From Rossellomorea vietnamensis (GTDB taxonomy: Bacteria > Bacillota > Bacilli > Bacillales > Bacillaceae_B): a stretch of 64,000 nt of DNA. Within the stretch, counting starts at the first letter, position 1. The number at the start of each line of letters is the position of its first letter. The position numbers and the translations under genes were made by a program. This document shows, one piece after another, positions 8,829 through 16,619 of this stretch. Under the pieces are notes generated by a model. That model saw only the letters and a list, made by a program, of their open reading frames with translations. It ran no database searches and was not told the DNA's origin. The stretch covers positions 10,027 to 74,026 of the forward strand of contig NZ_VTEH01000001.1 of assembly GCF_008180615.1 (NCBI RefSeq), in the 5' to 3' direction.

Positions 8829-8962
8829 AGACGTGCTGATAAAGTATAATCTACTCCCCTTTTTCACAACCTAATCATCAATAAGGTGGTTTGCAGAAGC
8901 TCATTAACACACAGCAAAGCACTTATTTAACGGGAACGTACTTAGAAGGAAGTGAAAAGGTA

Positions 8963-9634
8963 ATGGATTTTGACTTACTTTGGAAAGCTGTTCTAATCGT
9001 TTTTGGAGGAACATTACTTTTACGTGTGGCAGGAAGAAAATCTATCTCACAGATGACATTAGCACAAGTTGTCATCATGATAGGACTCGGTTCACTTCTT
9101 GTGCAGCCGATTGTCGGCAAAGGAGTTTGGGCTACACTGCTGGTTGGGCTTACCTTGGTACTTACATTGGTTTTTATGGAATTTGTCCAGATTAAAAATG
9201 ATCCATTGGAGAAATTCATCACAGGACAATCAAAAGTGGTTATACAAAATGGCACATTGCAAAAAAAGGCATTGAAAAAAATGCGCCTGACCGTTGATCA
9301 GCTGGAAATGAAACTGCGGCAGTCCCAAGTCAGCAACATTTCAGATGTTCAGTATGCGACATTGGAACCGAATGGACAGCTGGGAATCATTTTGAAGCAG
9401 CCAAAACAGCCTGCAACCAAAGAAGATATCATTCAGCTCAGGCAGGAATTGGAGCTGCTTACTCAAATGATCAATAATAAACTGACTGTTTTCCCCGGAA
9501 ATTCAGGCTATAAAGCCATTCCTGTCCAACAGCCAACAAGTTATACCGCCTCCACTGCTTCTATGCAGGAAAACATTTTTGATGAAGTGAGTAATAAGGG
9601 GCATATCAATGAACCTCCGAATGACTTACAATAA
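8963..9634 (+). CDS. DUF421 membrane protein (YetF-like)
   Basis: A 223-residue protein with three N-terminal membrane helices followed by a cytoplasmic DUF421 domain: LLRVAGRKSISQMTLAQVVIMIGLGS is the family signature, then VIQNGTLQKKALKKMRLT and LRQSQVSNISDVQYATLEPNGQLGI. B. subtilis homologues include YetF/YrbG, some found in spore membranes. Start at 8963 from family layout and AAGGAAGTG upstream; the frame is open to a TTG at 8891. A second DUF421 gene lies at 14799. Confidence 0.88.
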   Translation: MDFDLLWKAVLIVFGGTLLLRVAGRKSISQMTLAQVVIMIGLGSLLVQPIVGKGVWATLLVGLTLVLTLVFMEFVQIKNDPLEKFITGQSKVVIQNGTLQKKALKKMRLTVDQLEMKLRQSQVSNISDVQYATLEPNGQLGIILKQPKQPATKEDIIQLRQELELLTQMINNKLTVFPGNSGYKAIPVQQPTSYTASTASMQENIFDEVSNKGHINEPPNDLQ

Positions 9635-9637
9635 TTA

Positions 9638-9670
9638 AACAACCCGTTCACAGAAATGGAACGGGTTGTT
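9638..9670. terminator. Bidirectional intrinsic terminator
   Basis: AACAACCCGTTC / GAACGGGTTGTT perfect 12-bp stem between convergent DUF421 and GNAT genes. Confidence 0.8.
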
Positions 9671-9694
9671 CGGTTCGTTGTTACCATAATATCA

Positions 9695-10252
9695 TTATGG
9701 TAAATTTAAATATTCATTCCTCAACATAGAAAATACGACAGTGTCATGATACTTCTCTCCATCGAAATCTGTCTGCCTCAGCACCCCTTCTTCACAAAAT
9801 CCATGAGCAAGCAGCAATTTACGTGATCCTTCATTCTCATCGAAGATATCCCCCACCACCCTGTTTAATCTCAGATTATTGAAGCAATAGGATAAAATCA
9901 CAGGTAAAAGTACGGTCATTACTCCCTTTTTTTGATACTCCCTGGAGATCACTACTCCCATCTCCGTTTTACTATGCCAGAAGTTAAGCTTATGAAGCCG
10001 AAATATACCAATGATTTTCCTGCTATGTTTCTCTTTGATTACCCAGGGTATTTCACTTTGCATGCTGAACTGCTTCAGTGAATGTTTTATACTTTCAGCC
10101 ACCTCTTGTACCGTTTTATCAGGGTGGGGTGTTAAATACTTCATGGTTACTCTGTCTCCTAGAAATTCAAACATATGTGAAGCATAGTCCTCTTTAATTT
10201 CAGTCAATAAATAGTTCTCTGTTTCAATTACAGGTATACTTTCCAATTGCAT
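9695..10252 (-). CDS. GNAT-family N-acetyltransferase (RimJ/RimL type)
   Basis: A 185-residue protein with the Acetyltransf_3 layout: N-terminal TENYLLTEIKEDYA, the acetyl-CoA motif region VVISREYQKKGVMTVLLPVI (in place of the canonical QxxGxG), and the LRLNRVVGDIFDENEGSRKLLLAHGF block with the asparagine/Ser pair typical of RimJ/RimL. It transfers acetyl from acetyl-CoA to an amine. The substrate is unknown. It lies 12 bases after the small secreted-type gene, probably in one operon. Confidence 0.85.
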   Translation of the reverse strand: MQLESIPVIETENYLLTEIKEDYASHMFEFLGDRVTMKYLTPHPDKTVQEVAESIKHSLKQFSMQSEIPWVIKEKHSRKIIGIFRLHKLNFWHSKTEMGVVISREYQKKGVMTVLLPVILSYCFNNLRLNRVVGDIFDENEGSRKLLLAHGFCEEGVLRQTDFDGEKYHDTVVFSMLRNEYLNLP

Positions 10253-10264
10253 TTTCTTCTCTCC

Positions 10265-10603
10265 CTACTTTTTGCCGAGTTTTATAAGGCGGTTGTCTTT
10301 ATAAATAATAATAACTTTATCTCCTATAGTAAAATCAAGATATTTGTCACAATCAACTTCAAATATTTTTTTGTTGCTGAATTCCATTGCACAGTGTTTC
10401 TCTCCGCTATCCCTTATCTCGATGGTTTTATTTGTTTTTATTCCAACAGCCACATTGGATTGACCAGGTGCAAAATATTTTTCGGTAAGGGTCACCTTGT
10501 CTTTTTTTAATTCTTCACCTTTTTTAATTTCATACATCAGCATTATGCCCAGTATCACTGCCAGCACGATGAAGACACAGCTTTTCACGATTACTTTGTT
10601 CAT
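10265..10603 (-). CDS. Small membrane-anchored or secreted protein of unknown function
   Basis: A 112-residue protein. Residues 5-25 are a hydrophobic signal-anchor, followed by a basic/acidic linker (KKGEELKKDK) and a mostly beta-strand extracytoplasmic domain with two Cys (KHCAMEF and EVDCDKY) that could form a disulfide. GGGGGAG precedes the ATG. No family recognised. First gene of a likely operon with the acetyltransferase. Confidence 0.65.
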   Translation of the reverse strand: MNKVIVKSCVFIVLAVILGIMLMYEIKKGEELKKDKVTLTEKYFAPGQSNVAVGIKTNKTIEIRDSGEKHCAMEFSNKKIFEVDCDKYLDFTIGDKVIIIYKDNRLIKLGKK

Positions 10604-10688
10604 TAGTTACTCTCCCCCGCTTAAATATTCAGCAACTTAAAAATATTCGCCTGAAGAGGGTTTATGACAGAAAGATATAGCAGAAGAA

Positions 10689-11062
10689 CAAAAGCGGAAG
10701 CGCCTTGATCAGCCCCGACAGGCAAATGTTCCAAAGAGAAAAAAAGGCGGTCTTTCCTTTTATTCTCTGAGAGTTATTTGACCCCGAGGGGCTAGGCGCT
10801 GTAGCTGGACGGATCAAAAGCGGAAGCGTCTTGATCAGCCCCGACAGGCAAATGTTCCTCAGAGAAAAAAAGGCGGTCTTTCCTTTTATTCTCTGAGGGT
10901 TATTTGACCCCGAGGGGCTAGGCGCTGTAGCTGGACGGATCAAAAGCGGAAGCGTCTTGATCAGCCCCGACAGGCAAATGTTCCTCAGAGAAAAAAAGGC
11001 GGTCTTTCCTTTTATTCTCTGAGGGTTATTTGACCCCGAGGGGCTAGGCGCTGTAGCTGGAC
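10689..11062. repeat. R1 hairpin repeat, tandem array of three
   Basis: Three units start at 10689, 10815 and 10941 (period exactly 126 bp). Each runs from CAAAAGCGGAAGCG to GTAGCTGGAC, separated by GGAT-like spacers. Inside each is an inner stem (CTCAGAG / CTCTGAG in units 2-3), a CAAAT / ATTTG stem, and an outer GCGCC / GGCGC stem. The open frame through it on the minus strand is a by-product of the period being a multiple of three. Confidence 0.85.
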
Positions 11063-11284
11063 GTGGATAATTCAGCTGCAAATTATCAACAGAGGGTGGT
11101 TTTATAATTTCCTAAACCTAAATAAATCTTCCGCCCTGTCAGGCAGTTGTTTTTCACATCCTTACCGAAAGTTATCCCTTCACCGCACAAATAAACCAAT
11201 AATGGATCCGGTATCATTTAACAATCATGATTTTCTGAATGTGTTCCATACTAAAAAAGAAAATTTCTTGGAAGGAATGATGAA

Positions 11285-12037
11285 ATGACACTGACTGCAC
11301 AACAACTGTCTGCCTTCCGCTCAACTTTAGGAGAACTGGAAAAGACCATTATTAAAAGACAGGAAGATAACGACAATTTCGACCTTAATCAAGGACATCC
11401 TCATGAAACAGTTGGCGAATTATCCAGTTATGATAATCATCCCGGGGACGAGGGCACCGAACTTTATGAGAGAGAAAAGGATATAGCCCTGCATCAGCAC
11501 CTTGACTATGAGCTTGAAAGTATACAAAAGGCCCTGGCTGCAATGGAAGAAGGCAGTTATGGAAAGTGCCATGAATGCGGGAAGGATATCCCGGTCGAAA
11601 GGCTTGAGGCCATTCCTACTGCCTTATATTGCAAAGAACACAGCCCTGATCAGACCGTTTCTCATAACCGTCCTATAGAAGAAGGTGTCCTTATGCCGCC
11701 ATTCGGTAAGTTCTTTTTGTATGAAAAGGATGAGAATACGGCTTATGATGCAGAAGACTCATGGCAGGCGGTAGCAGAATGGGGTACTTCTGAATCCCCT
11801 TCTGCCTTGATGAATCCTCCAGATGATTATAATGACGTTTATATCGATTATGAGGAGAATGTTGGGTATACGGAGGATTTCGAGAATTTTACCGGTAATG
11901 ATATCGAAGGCAGGAATGTCACCGTGTATCCTAACAAACAACATGAAATGTATGAACAAGCTCTAGATGAAGAAGGGACCATGACAACCTTTGGTGATCT
12001 GCCTGCCTACGAACATGACCCTTACGTTGAAGAATAA
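11285..12037 (+). CDS. YteA-like DksA/TraR zinc-finger protein
   Basis: A 250-residue protein. Residues 1-90 are helical (DksA-like coiled-coil region with a GHPHETVGELSSYDNHPGDEGTE block). C95, C98, C116 and H119 form the C4-type DksA/TraR finger (CHECGK then LYCKEH). The remaining 130 residues are acidic and Tyr/Asp-rich. This matches the B. subtilis YteA sporulation-associated family. GGAAGGA lies before the ATG. Small genes follow closely on the same strand. Confidence 0.85.
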   Translation: MTLTAQQLSAFRSTLGELEKTIIKRQEDNDNFDLNQGHPHETVGELSSYDNHPGDEGTELYEREKDIALHQHLDYELESIQKALAAMEEGSYGKCHECGKDIPVERLEAIPTALYCKEHSPDQTVSHNRPIEEGVLMPPFGKFFLYEKDENTAYDAEDSWQAVAEWGTSESPSALMNPPDDYNDVYIDYEENVGYTEDFENFTGNDIEGRNVTVYPNKQHEMYEQALDEEGTMTTFGDLPAYEHDPYVEE

Positions 12038-12051
12038 AAGAGGTGAAAAAT

Positions 12052-12246
12052 ATGGATAAAAAACAAAAGAGCCCATCTACTGATCTTGCCGGAAGAACGT
12101 ACGATGTTTCTGACTACAAGAAGAGTGATGAGCTTTCACAAGGACTTGCAATGACACACGAACAGGCAAGCGACAGCCTGACTGAAGGCACTATTGATGG
12201 AAAAATTGAGAATCTGGAAGGCAAGGATATCGACCTGCCAAGATAA
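12052..12246 (+). CDS. YozQ-like small protein (DUF4025)
   Basis: A 64-residue hydrophilic protein. The segment LAGRTYDVSDYKKSDELSQGLAMTHEQASDS-TEGTIDG is typical of the YozQ/DUF4025 family of small Bacillus proteins. Start at the ATG 12052, where AGAGGTG has 6-base spacing; a GTG at 12043 overlaps the site itself. It lies 14 bases after yteA and is probably cotranscribed. The function is unknown. Confidence 0.72.
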   Translation: MDKKQKSPSTDLAGRTYDVSDYKKSDELSQGLAMTHEQASDSLTEGTIDGKIENLEGKDIDLPR

Positions 12247-12294
12247 ATACTGCATAGTACTCACACTGCATTATTCTTTTAAGGAGGATTTTGA

Positions 12295-12447
12295 ATGGTT
12301 AATACAGATCGGGGAAAAGTGGCTAAACTATCTCATGAGCATAAGTCCATATACCCCGGAAATAAACATATCAAGCAAAATGCCGGAAGCACATACGGAC
12401 CGCAGCGTACGGAAAACCTCCCTCCCCTTATAAGGGAAGAACAATAA
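12295..12447 (+). CDS. Small protein of unknown function (50 residues)
   Basis: A 50-residue basic protein with a textbook site (AAGGAGGATTTTG, then ATG). It begins MVNTDRGKVAKLSHEHKS and ends PPLIREEQ. The size, charge and context (next to YteA- and YozQ-like genes) resemble minor spore proteins, but I do not recognise a family. Confidence 0.6.
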   Translation: MVNTDRGKVAKLSHEHKSIYPGNKHIKQNAGSTYGPQRTENLPPLIREEQ

Positions 12448-12468
12448 AAACAGCAACGCTCTAAAGGA

Positions 12469-12499
12469 CTGAAAGGAATAGTTTCTTTCAACCTTTCAG
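12469..12499 (+). terminator. Possible hairpin / attenuator
   Basis: CTGAAAGG / CCTTTCAG stem with a 15-base loop, between two small genes. No T run follows, so it may be an RNA stabiliser rather than a terminator. Confidence 0.35.
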
Positions 12500-12586
12500 A
12501 CACTAAAGTACAAGCTGTTTAGTCTGTTTCCTTCAGGGTAATTAATCAATAAGCAAGATATTAATTACTTTGAAAGAAGAATCATC

Positions 12587-12751
12587 ATGGCAGGCAGAAA
12601 TGAGAAGAGACTTCCATACAAAGGGATTAATACTGAAAGAAATAATGGACTATCCAGTTCCCAAGAGGTGCAATACGTAAAAGACTTCAAAGCAGCGACT
12701 AAAGCAGGTTTCCCAGATGAAGTCAAGTCGGATAATCAAGAGAATAAGTAA
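12587..12751 (+). CDS. YfhE-like small protein
   Basis: A 54-residue basic protein with the core LSSSQEVQYVKDFKAATKAG, which fits the LS-TQEV-Y--EFK-ADRAAG pattern I associate with the YfhE family of small Bacillus proteins. GAAAGAAGAA upstream is a weak site. An intrinsic terminator follows directly. The function is unknown. Confidence 0.6.
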   Translation: MAGRNEKRLPYKGINTERNNGLSSSQEVQYVKDFKAATKAGFPDEVKSDNQENK

Positions 12752-12757
12752 AAAAAT

Positions 12758-12780
12758 GGAGGGCAGCCCCCTCCTTTTTA
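12758..12780 (+). terminator. Intrinsic terminator
   Basis: GGAGGG / CCCTCC stem followed by TTTTTA, 7 bases after the YfhE-like stop; it ends the run that starts at yteA. Confidence 0.75.
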
Positions 12781-12933
12781 TATTGATTTGAAGTGTCTGA
12801 ATTCGTAAATATTTTTTGTTATTCAACATGTTCTTAGTCATTACTTCTGCTTCTGTCGTGCAGCTTTAATCAAACAGTTGTAGCAGGAAGTAAGAACCAC
12901 ATTTTTCCAGAAAAACTGATTTTGCATATATTA

Positions 12934-12959
12934 GATTACCCTTTGTACAAATGGGGTAT
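12934..12959 (+). promoter_or_regulatory. Candidate sigma-B promoter
   Basis: GATTAC - 14 bases - GGGTAT, against the sigma-B consensus GTTTAA / GGGTAT. The -10 is perfect and the -35 is weak. It lies 31 bases before the start of the 94-residue membrane protein. Confidence 0.4.
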
Positions 12960-12990
12960 GGTAGTGGAAACTACCTTAAGGAGGGATATC

Positions 12991-13275
12991 ATGGAATTCA
13001 CCTTATCACTGATCCTGCAATTTTTCATGCTTGGTGCTGTTACACTTTTTGTAAGCGGCCTTATTACATTTCTTTTTCCCAAAATCCCACTATCTGTTTT
13101 AATTCTCCTGAGTTCTATGGCTGGGTACATTTTTACTGCTTCCAACCAATTGCATGGCTTAATCATTACCGCCTCCATCCTGAATTCATTGCTCGCCTTG
13201 ACTGCTTCGTGGCTTGTAAATTATGGGCAGTTTGTCAAACGGATGGCTGAAAAATATAGTAATGTAACAGCTTAA
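12991..13275 (+). CDS. Small three-helix membrane protein
   Basis: A 94-residue protein with three predicted membrane helices (about 8-30, 33-50 and 55-78) and a short basic C-terminus (VKRMAEKYSN). Start at 12991 because AAGGAGGG precedes that ATG. I do not recognise a family. A candidate sigma-B promoter upstream suggests a general stress role, by inference. Followed by a strong terminator. Confidence 0.65.
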   Translation: MEFTLSLILQFFMLGAVTLFVSGLITFLFPKIPLSVLILLSSMAGYIFTASNQLHGLIITASILNSLLALTASWLVNYGQFVKRMAEKYSNVTA

Positions 13276-13276
13276 C

Positions 13277-13322
13277 AAAACAGGTGCATCTCCTATTTAA
13301 TAAGGAAATGCACCTGTTTTTT
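13277..13322. terminator. Bidirectional intrinsic terminator
   Basis: AACAGGTGCAT / ATGCACCTGTT stem with a T run, between convergent genes. Confidence 0.8.
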
Positions 13323-13354
13323 CAGGGTTTTAAACAAGTTCTTTTTATTTACAC

Positions 13355-13702
13355 TTAGTAATAATATCCGCGTTTGTTATCGAGCAATTCAGCGCCCAAA
13401 TAGCCTGCCCCGAGTCCCAGTAACCCGGCACCTAAAGGAGATAGTCCTCCTCCTGGCCCATATCCAGGCCCGCCATATGAACCTCCAAACCCTTGATAAC
13501 CCCCATACCCTGGAGAACCATATCCTCCATAGCCCGGACTTTGAAATGGCCCATATCCACCGGCATAGCCCTGGTATCCTCCTAACCCAGGTCCGTAGCC
13601 TCCTTGAAATCCTGTGTTCCCATAAGGTCCTTGCCCGTATCCTCCAGGTTGATAGCCATACATGAAGTTTTGTCTTTGATTATATGAATCATAAGGCAGC
13701 AA
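13355..13702 (-). CDS. Gly/Tyr-rich coat-like protein
   Basis: A 115-residue protein, more than half Gly and Tyr, built from short GGYG / PGYGGYG / GYQGF units between residues 15 and 85. A Gly/Leu segment (LGAGLLGLGAGYLGAELL) and an RGYYY tail follow. Low-complexity Gly/Tyr proteins are typical of Bacillus spore coats, where Tyr cross-linking is proposed. The start is best as TTG 13702, 7 bases after AAGGAG; the GTG at 13711 is only one base from the site. Function is inferred from composition alone. Confidence 0.6.
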   Translation of the reverse strand: MLPYDSYNQRQNFMYGYQPGGYGQGPYGNTGFQGGYGPGLGGYQGYAGGYGPFQSPGYGGYGSPGYGGYQGFGGSYGGPGYGPGGGLSPLGAGLLGLGAGYLGAELLDNKRGYYY

Positions 13703-13726
13703 AGTATACACTCCTTGTTTTTATTT

Positions 13727-13856
13727 AGCTCTTTTCGTAAACTTTGTTGCTATTTAATACTAATCCCCTATTAGAGTAAAACTCTTAGTATCCGGTAAAA
13801 ATTCCCGCTCTTGGGATTTTTCCGAAGGCAGCAATGTGTGCGAAAACAGCTTTTTA
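13727..13856. repeat. R2 (MITE-like) element, short form, with 8-bp flanking repeat
   Basis: The ends AGCTCTTTTCGTAAACTTTG and CAATGTGTGCGAAAACAGCT are inverted repeats. The element is flanked on both sides by TTTTATTT, an apparent 8-bp target duplication. Confidence 0.75.
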
Positions 13857-14139
13857 TTTGAAACACTCCATTTATGTATATGCAAAGCCGATTCTTTTCG
13901 ATATCAAAGCTCTTTGAAGGAACAGCAGAACTTCCTTATTCCCACACAGCAATCAACATTAGATAGATGTATAAAGACACCCTATAAAAGCTTTGTATAA
14001 CTAACCTCTTCACAAGAATTTATTCGACACAAGGAAAACAAAAAAAATCATAAATAACCCTTCCTTTTAGACCGCTATCAGTGTTATATTTGGAAAGTAT
14101 TTTTTGAACTTAACTTTTTTAAATAAAGGAGTACTTTTC

Positions 14140-14706
14140 ATGATAGATATTTTGTTGATCTTTGCTCTGCAATTGATTTATGTGCCTATTTTAACTTTAA
14201 GGACCATCTTCCTTGTAAAAAACATGAGTGTAGCAGCCTCTGCCTTTGGGTTTATGGAAGCCTTGATTTACGTATTTGGTTTGGCCCTGGTTTTCTCCGG
14301 TGACCAGAGTATCGCCAGCATGCTGGTATACGCTTTAGGATTTGGTATCGGATTGTTTATCGGAAGCAAAGTTGAGAATAAACTTGCAATAGGATATACA
14401 AGCATCGTGGTGAACCTGATGGATATTAATGAAACGTTAATAGAAATCCTTAGAAATGAAGGGTTTGGGGTAACTGTATTTGAAGGCATGGGACGTGACA
14501 GCAAACGGTACCAGCTTGAAATACTGACAAAACGGAACCGTGAGGAAGAACTTCTTGAAATTGTTGAAGAACATGAGCCGCGTGCCTTCGTCATTTCATA
14601 TGAACCGCGCCGATTCAAAGGCGGCTTCCTCGTGAAGGCAATGAAAAAAAGAATGAAAAAGAACCAGCGTGAGGCGTCCTCAGCTGCTGCAGAATCGAAT
14701 AGTTAA
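14140..14706 (+). CDS. UPF0316 membrane protein (YebE-like, DUF2179/DUF5698)
   Basis: A 188-residue protein with three N-terminal membrane helices followed by a cytoplasmic DUF2179-type alpha/beta domain (LRNEGFGVTVFEGMGRDSKRYQLEILTKR), then a basic tail. ALQLIYVPILTLRTIFLVK is the UPF0316 family signature; equivalent to B. subtilis YebE. Start at 14140 because AAAGGAG precedes that ATG. The role is unknown; DUF2179 domains are thought to bind ligands. Confidence 0.88.
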   Translation: MIDILLIFALQLIYVPILTLRTIFLVKNMSVAASAFGFMEALIYVFGLALVFSGDQSIASMLVYALGFGIGLFIGSKVENKLAIGYTSIVVNLMDINETLIEILRNEGFGVTVFEGMGRDSKRYQLEILTKRNREEELLEIVEEHEPRAFVISYEPRRFKGGFLVKAMKKRMKKNQREASSAAAESNS

Positions 14707-14713
14707 ACAATCC

Positions 14714-14740
14714 AGCCCTCTTCATTTGAAGGGGGTTTTT
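14714..14740 (+). terminator. Intrinsic terminator
   Basis: CCCTCTTCA / TGAAGGGGG stem followed by TTTTTG, after the UPF0316 gene. Confidence 0.75.
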
Positions 14741-14798
14741 GTTTGAGGACTCTCATATAAGGAAAAATAACAACAGAGACAAAGAAAGGAGGATTTCC

Positions 14799-15311
14799 AT
14801 GTTTTTTTCCGGTTTCGATATCATCGAGAGAACTATCATAATTGCGATTTTCTCTTATATCTCGCTTGTTATTCTTCTTAGAATTTCAGGAAAACGCACC
14901 CTTTCTAAGTTAAATGCCTTTGACTTAGTGATAACTGTTGCGATGGGGTCCACTCTCTCTTCCATTCTTCTTGATAAGAATATTACCTGGGCACAAGGAA
15001 CAACGGCATTCTTTATGTTGATTGCTCTCCAATATGTTATCGCCAAGCTCGCTGTACATATTGACTGGTTCAACAAAATTATCAAATCGGACCCTCAAGT
15101 TCTTTATCAGGACGGGGTTTTCAGGGAGGGACCTATGAAGAAGGAACGGGTACCGAAAAAAGCTATATTCCAAGCGGCCCGTTCGCAAGGAATTGGTTCG
15201 ATGAAGAGAATAGACACCGTTGTATTGGAGTCTGACGGATCGATTTCCATCATTAAAAAATCAGATAAAGATGATAAAGATACATTGGTAGAGGTTAAGG
15301 GATATAAATAA
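14799..15311 (+). CDS. DUF421 membrane protein (short form)
   Basis: A 170-residue protein with three membrane helices and a DUF421 cytoplasmic domain. ILLRISGKRTLSKLNAFDLVITVAMGS is the family core, then VLYQDGVFREGPMKKERVPKKAIFQAARSQGIGSM and a strand-rich tail. Start at 14799 from AAAGGAGG. It shares the family with the protein at 8963 but is the shorter YkjA/YcaP-like form. Confidence 0.87.
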   Translation: MFFSGFDIIERTIIIAIFSYISLVILLRISGKRTLSKLNAFDLVITVAMGSTLSSILLDKNITWAQGTTAFFMLIALQYVIAKLAVHIDWFNKIIKSDPQVLYQDGVFREGPMKKERVPKKAIFQAARSQGIGSMKRIDTVVLESDGSISIIKKSDKDDKDTLVEVKGYK

Positions 15312-15316
15312 AAAAC

Positions 15317-15348
15317 AGGCTGACTCACTTGGCGGGTCAGCCTCTTTT
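15317..15348. terminator. Intrinsic terminator
   Basis: AGGCTGAC / GTCAGCCT stem with TCTTTT, between convergent DUF421 and HTH-F1beta genes. Confidence 0.75.
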
Positions 15349-15400
15349 CCGGGTTTTTAAAAGCTTTAAAGAGAGACTGTCATCCTGGTGACTATAAAAA

Positions 15401-16447
15401 CTATAGCTTGCCGATATATTTAAGCTGTTCTGCTGACATGCTGTCGGCTCCTCCATCAATTATTTTCTGTACACCTGCCAGCGAGACCTCCACGGGAACG
15501 TATTCTCCTTTTAGATTAGTAAAAGCTTCTGCAGCATAAAAAGGCTGAGTTAGAAATGCTTCTAATCGCTGCCCCCTATGAAAAAGAGCCATTTCCGATT
15601 GAGGAATTCTCTCTTCACCAATATTATTGATAAGTATCCGAATTTCCCTGTACCTTCTTAAAAGCTTTCTTGCCCTGCGCTGGATTGATAAGTGGTTATT
15701 ATCCACGAGGGCGTCTTCTAACAAGGTTGAAGTTGCTTTAACTGGCTGCACTGCTGGATACATTTGTCTGACAGACAAGTCCATGTCAAAAGGAATAAGA
15801 GAATCGAGTGGTCCATAAGGATCTTCAACATCAACAACCTCCCCGCTTGGATCATATAAGAAGGTTGTAATGTCAGGAAAACCAGCCTGTTCGAACCGTT
15901 CCATCATGGCAAACAATTCTCCTGATTTTACAATGGCCCGGTCTGCTATTATGATGGCGTCTTCCTTATTTTCAAATTTCTTAAGCAGGTCAAAAACTTC
16001 TTCTGTATTTTGGAAAACATGATCACAGGCTGCTCTGGCCTCAGCGACATCCGGGACAGTAGAATTTTCATCAACGAAAATCATCTGAAAGCCCTTGTCT
16101 TTAAGCCTGATAATCAGCTCATTCAACAGAACAAGCTGTCCCATTTGAGCCCTCGCTATAAATCCGATCTTTCCCCCTTTAACAATCGGACAAAAGATAT
16201 CCACCACTTTAATCCCGCTTTCAATCATTTCCAGGCCGCTGCCCCGAATCAGCAGTTCATCAATCGTGCAGTTGGCTAAGGAAGCAAGCGCGACAATAGT
16301 CTTTACCTCTGCTCTGCCAACCGGTATCTTTCCAGTACAGAGGTTAGATACTGTAGCAGGCCTCAAACCAACAGCCTTAGCTGCTGAAGTAAGATTAGGA
16401 ACCCGTCTCCGTAATAAGGCTGCATTCAACTTAATATTCGTATTCAT
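15401..16447 (-). CDS. HTH protein fused to a degenerate F1-ATPase beta subunit
   Basis: A 348-residue protein. Residues 1-68 resemble an XRE-type DNA-binding domain (LTSAAKAVGLRPATVSNLCTGK as the HTH). From residue 73 the sequence follows ATP synthase beta (AtpD): ESGIKVVDIFCPIVKGGKIG matches its TGIKVVDLLAPYIKGGKIG. The P-loop GGAGVGKT is replaced by ARAQMGQL (98-105), so Lys and Thr are lost. DAIIIAD sits where Walker B would be, YPAVQPVKATS matches YPAVDPLASTS, and the last 90 residues (LRRYREI, FHRGQRLEAFLTQPF, GEYVPVEVS) match the beta C-terminal helical domain. The N-terminal beta-barrel and part of the catalytic core are absent. It is therefore unlikely to be a working ATPase; a DNA-binding regulator with a captured fold is my inference. 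AAGGAGTGAG precedes the ATG. Confidence 0.85.
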   Translation of the reverse strand: MNTNIKLNAALLRRRVPNLTSAAKAVGLRPATVSNLCTGKIPVGRAEVKTIVALASLANCTIDELLIRGSGLEMIESGIKVVDIFCPIVKGGKIGFIARAQMGQLVLLNELIIRLKDKGFQMIFVDENSTVPDVAEARAACDHVFQNTEEVFDLLKKFENKEDAIIIADRAIVKSGELFAMMERFEQAGFPDITTFLYDPSGEVVDVEDPYGPLDSLIPFDMDLSVRQMYPAVQPVKATSTLLEDALVDNNHLSIQRRARKLLRRYREIRILINNIGEERIPQSEMALFHRGQRLEAFLTQPFYAAEAFTNLKGEYVPVEVSLAGVQKIIDGGADSMSAEQLKYIGKL

Positions 16448-16468
16448 CCCCTCACTCCTTTACCTTAA

Positions 16469-16497
16469 ATAGTAAAACATTTTACTCCGTAAAACAA
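16469..16497 (-). promoter_or_regulatory. Promoter with embedded palindromic operator, HTH-F1beta gene
   Basis: On the minus strand, TTGTTT (16492-16497), exactly 17 bases, then TACTAT (16469-16474) form a plausible sigma-A promoter. The palindrome GTAAAACATTTTAC (arms GTAAAA / TTTTAC, 16472-16485) and a further half-site GTAAAAC (16489-16495) fill the spacer, the usual position for a repressor. The gene encodes an HTH protein, so autoregulation is likely. Confidence 0.6.
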
Positions 16498-16619
16498 GAA
16501 CGAAACTGGTATGACTGTATACTACTCGTTGATTTAGATTCATTCTATTTGCGCTTTCTCCTTTAAAATGGATAAAGTAAATGGGATTGAAAAGTATATA
16601 AAAAGAAAGGATGATGAGT

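Noticed and set aside
10689-11062. Regular 126-bp repeats resembling a CRISPR array or an open reading frame of 139 codons
   Set aside because: The spacers are 4 bases, the units are 122 bp, and no cas genes are nearby. The open frame exists because the period is a multiple of three, and the same is seen in the array at 37433.
12194-12433. 79-codon plus frame overlapping the YozQ-like gene
   Set aside because: Overlaps the YozQ-like gene and the 50-residue gene in another phase; no site.
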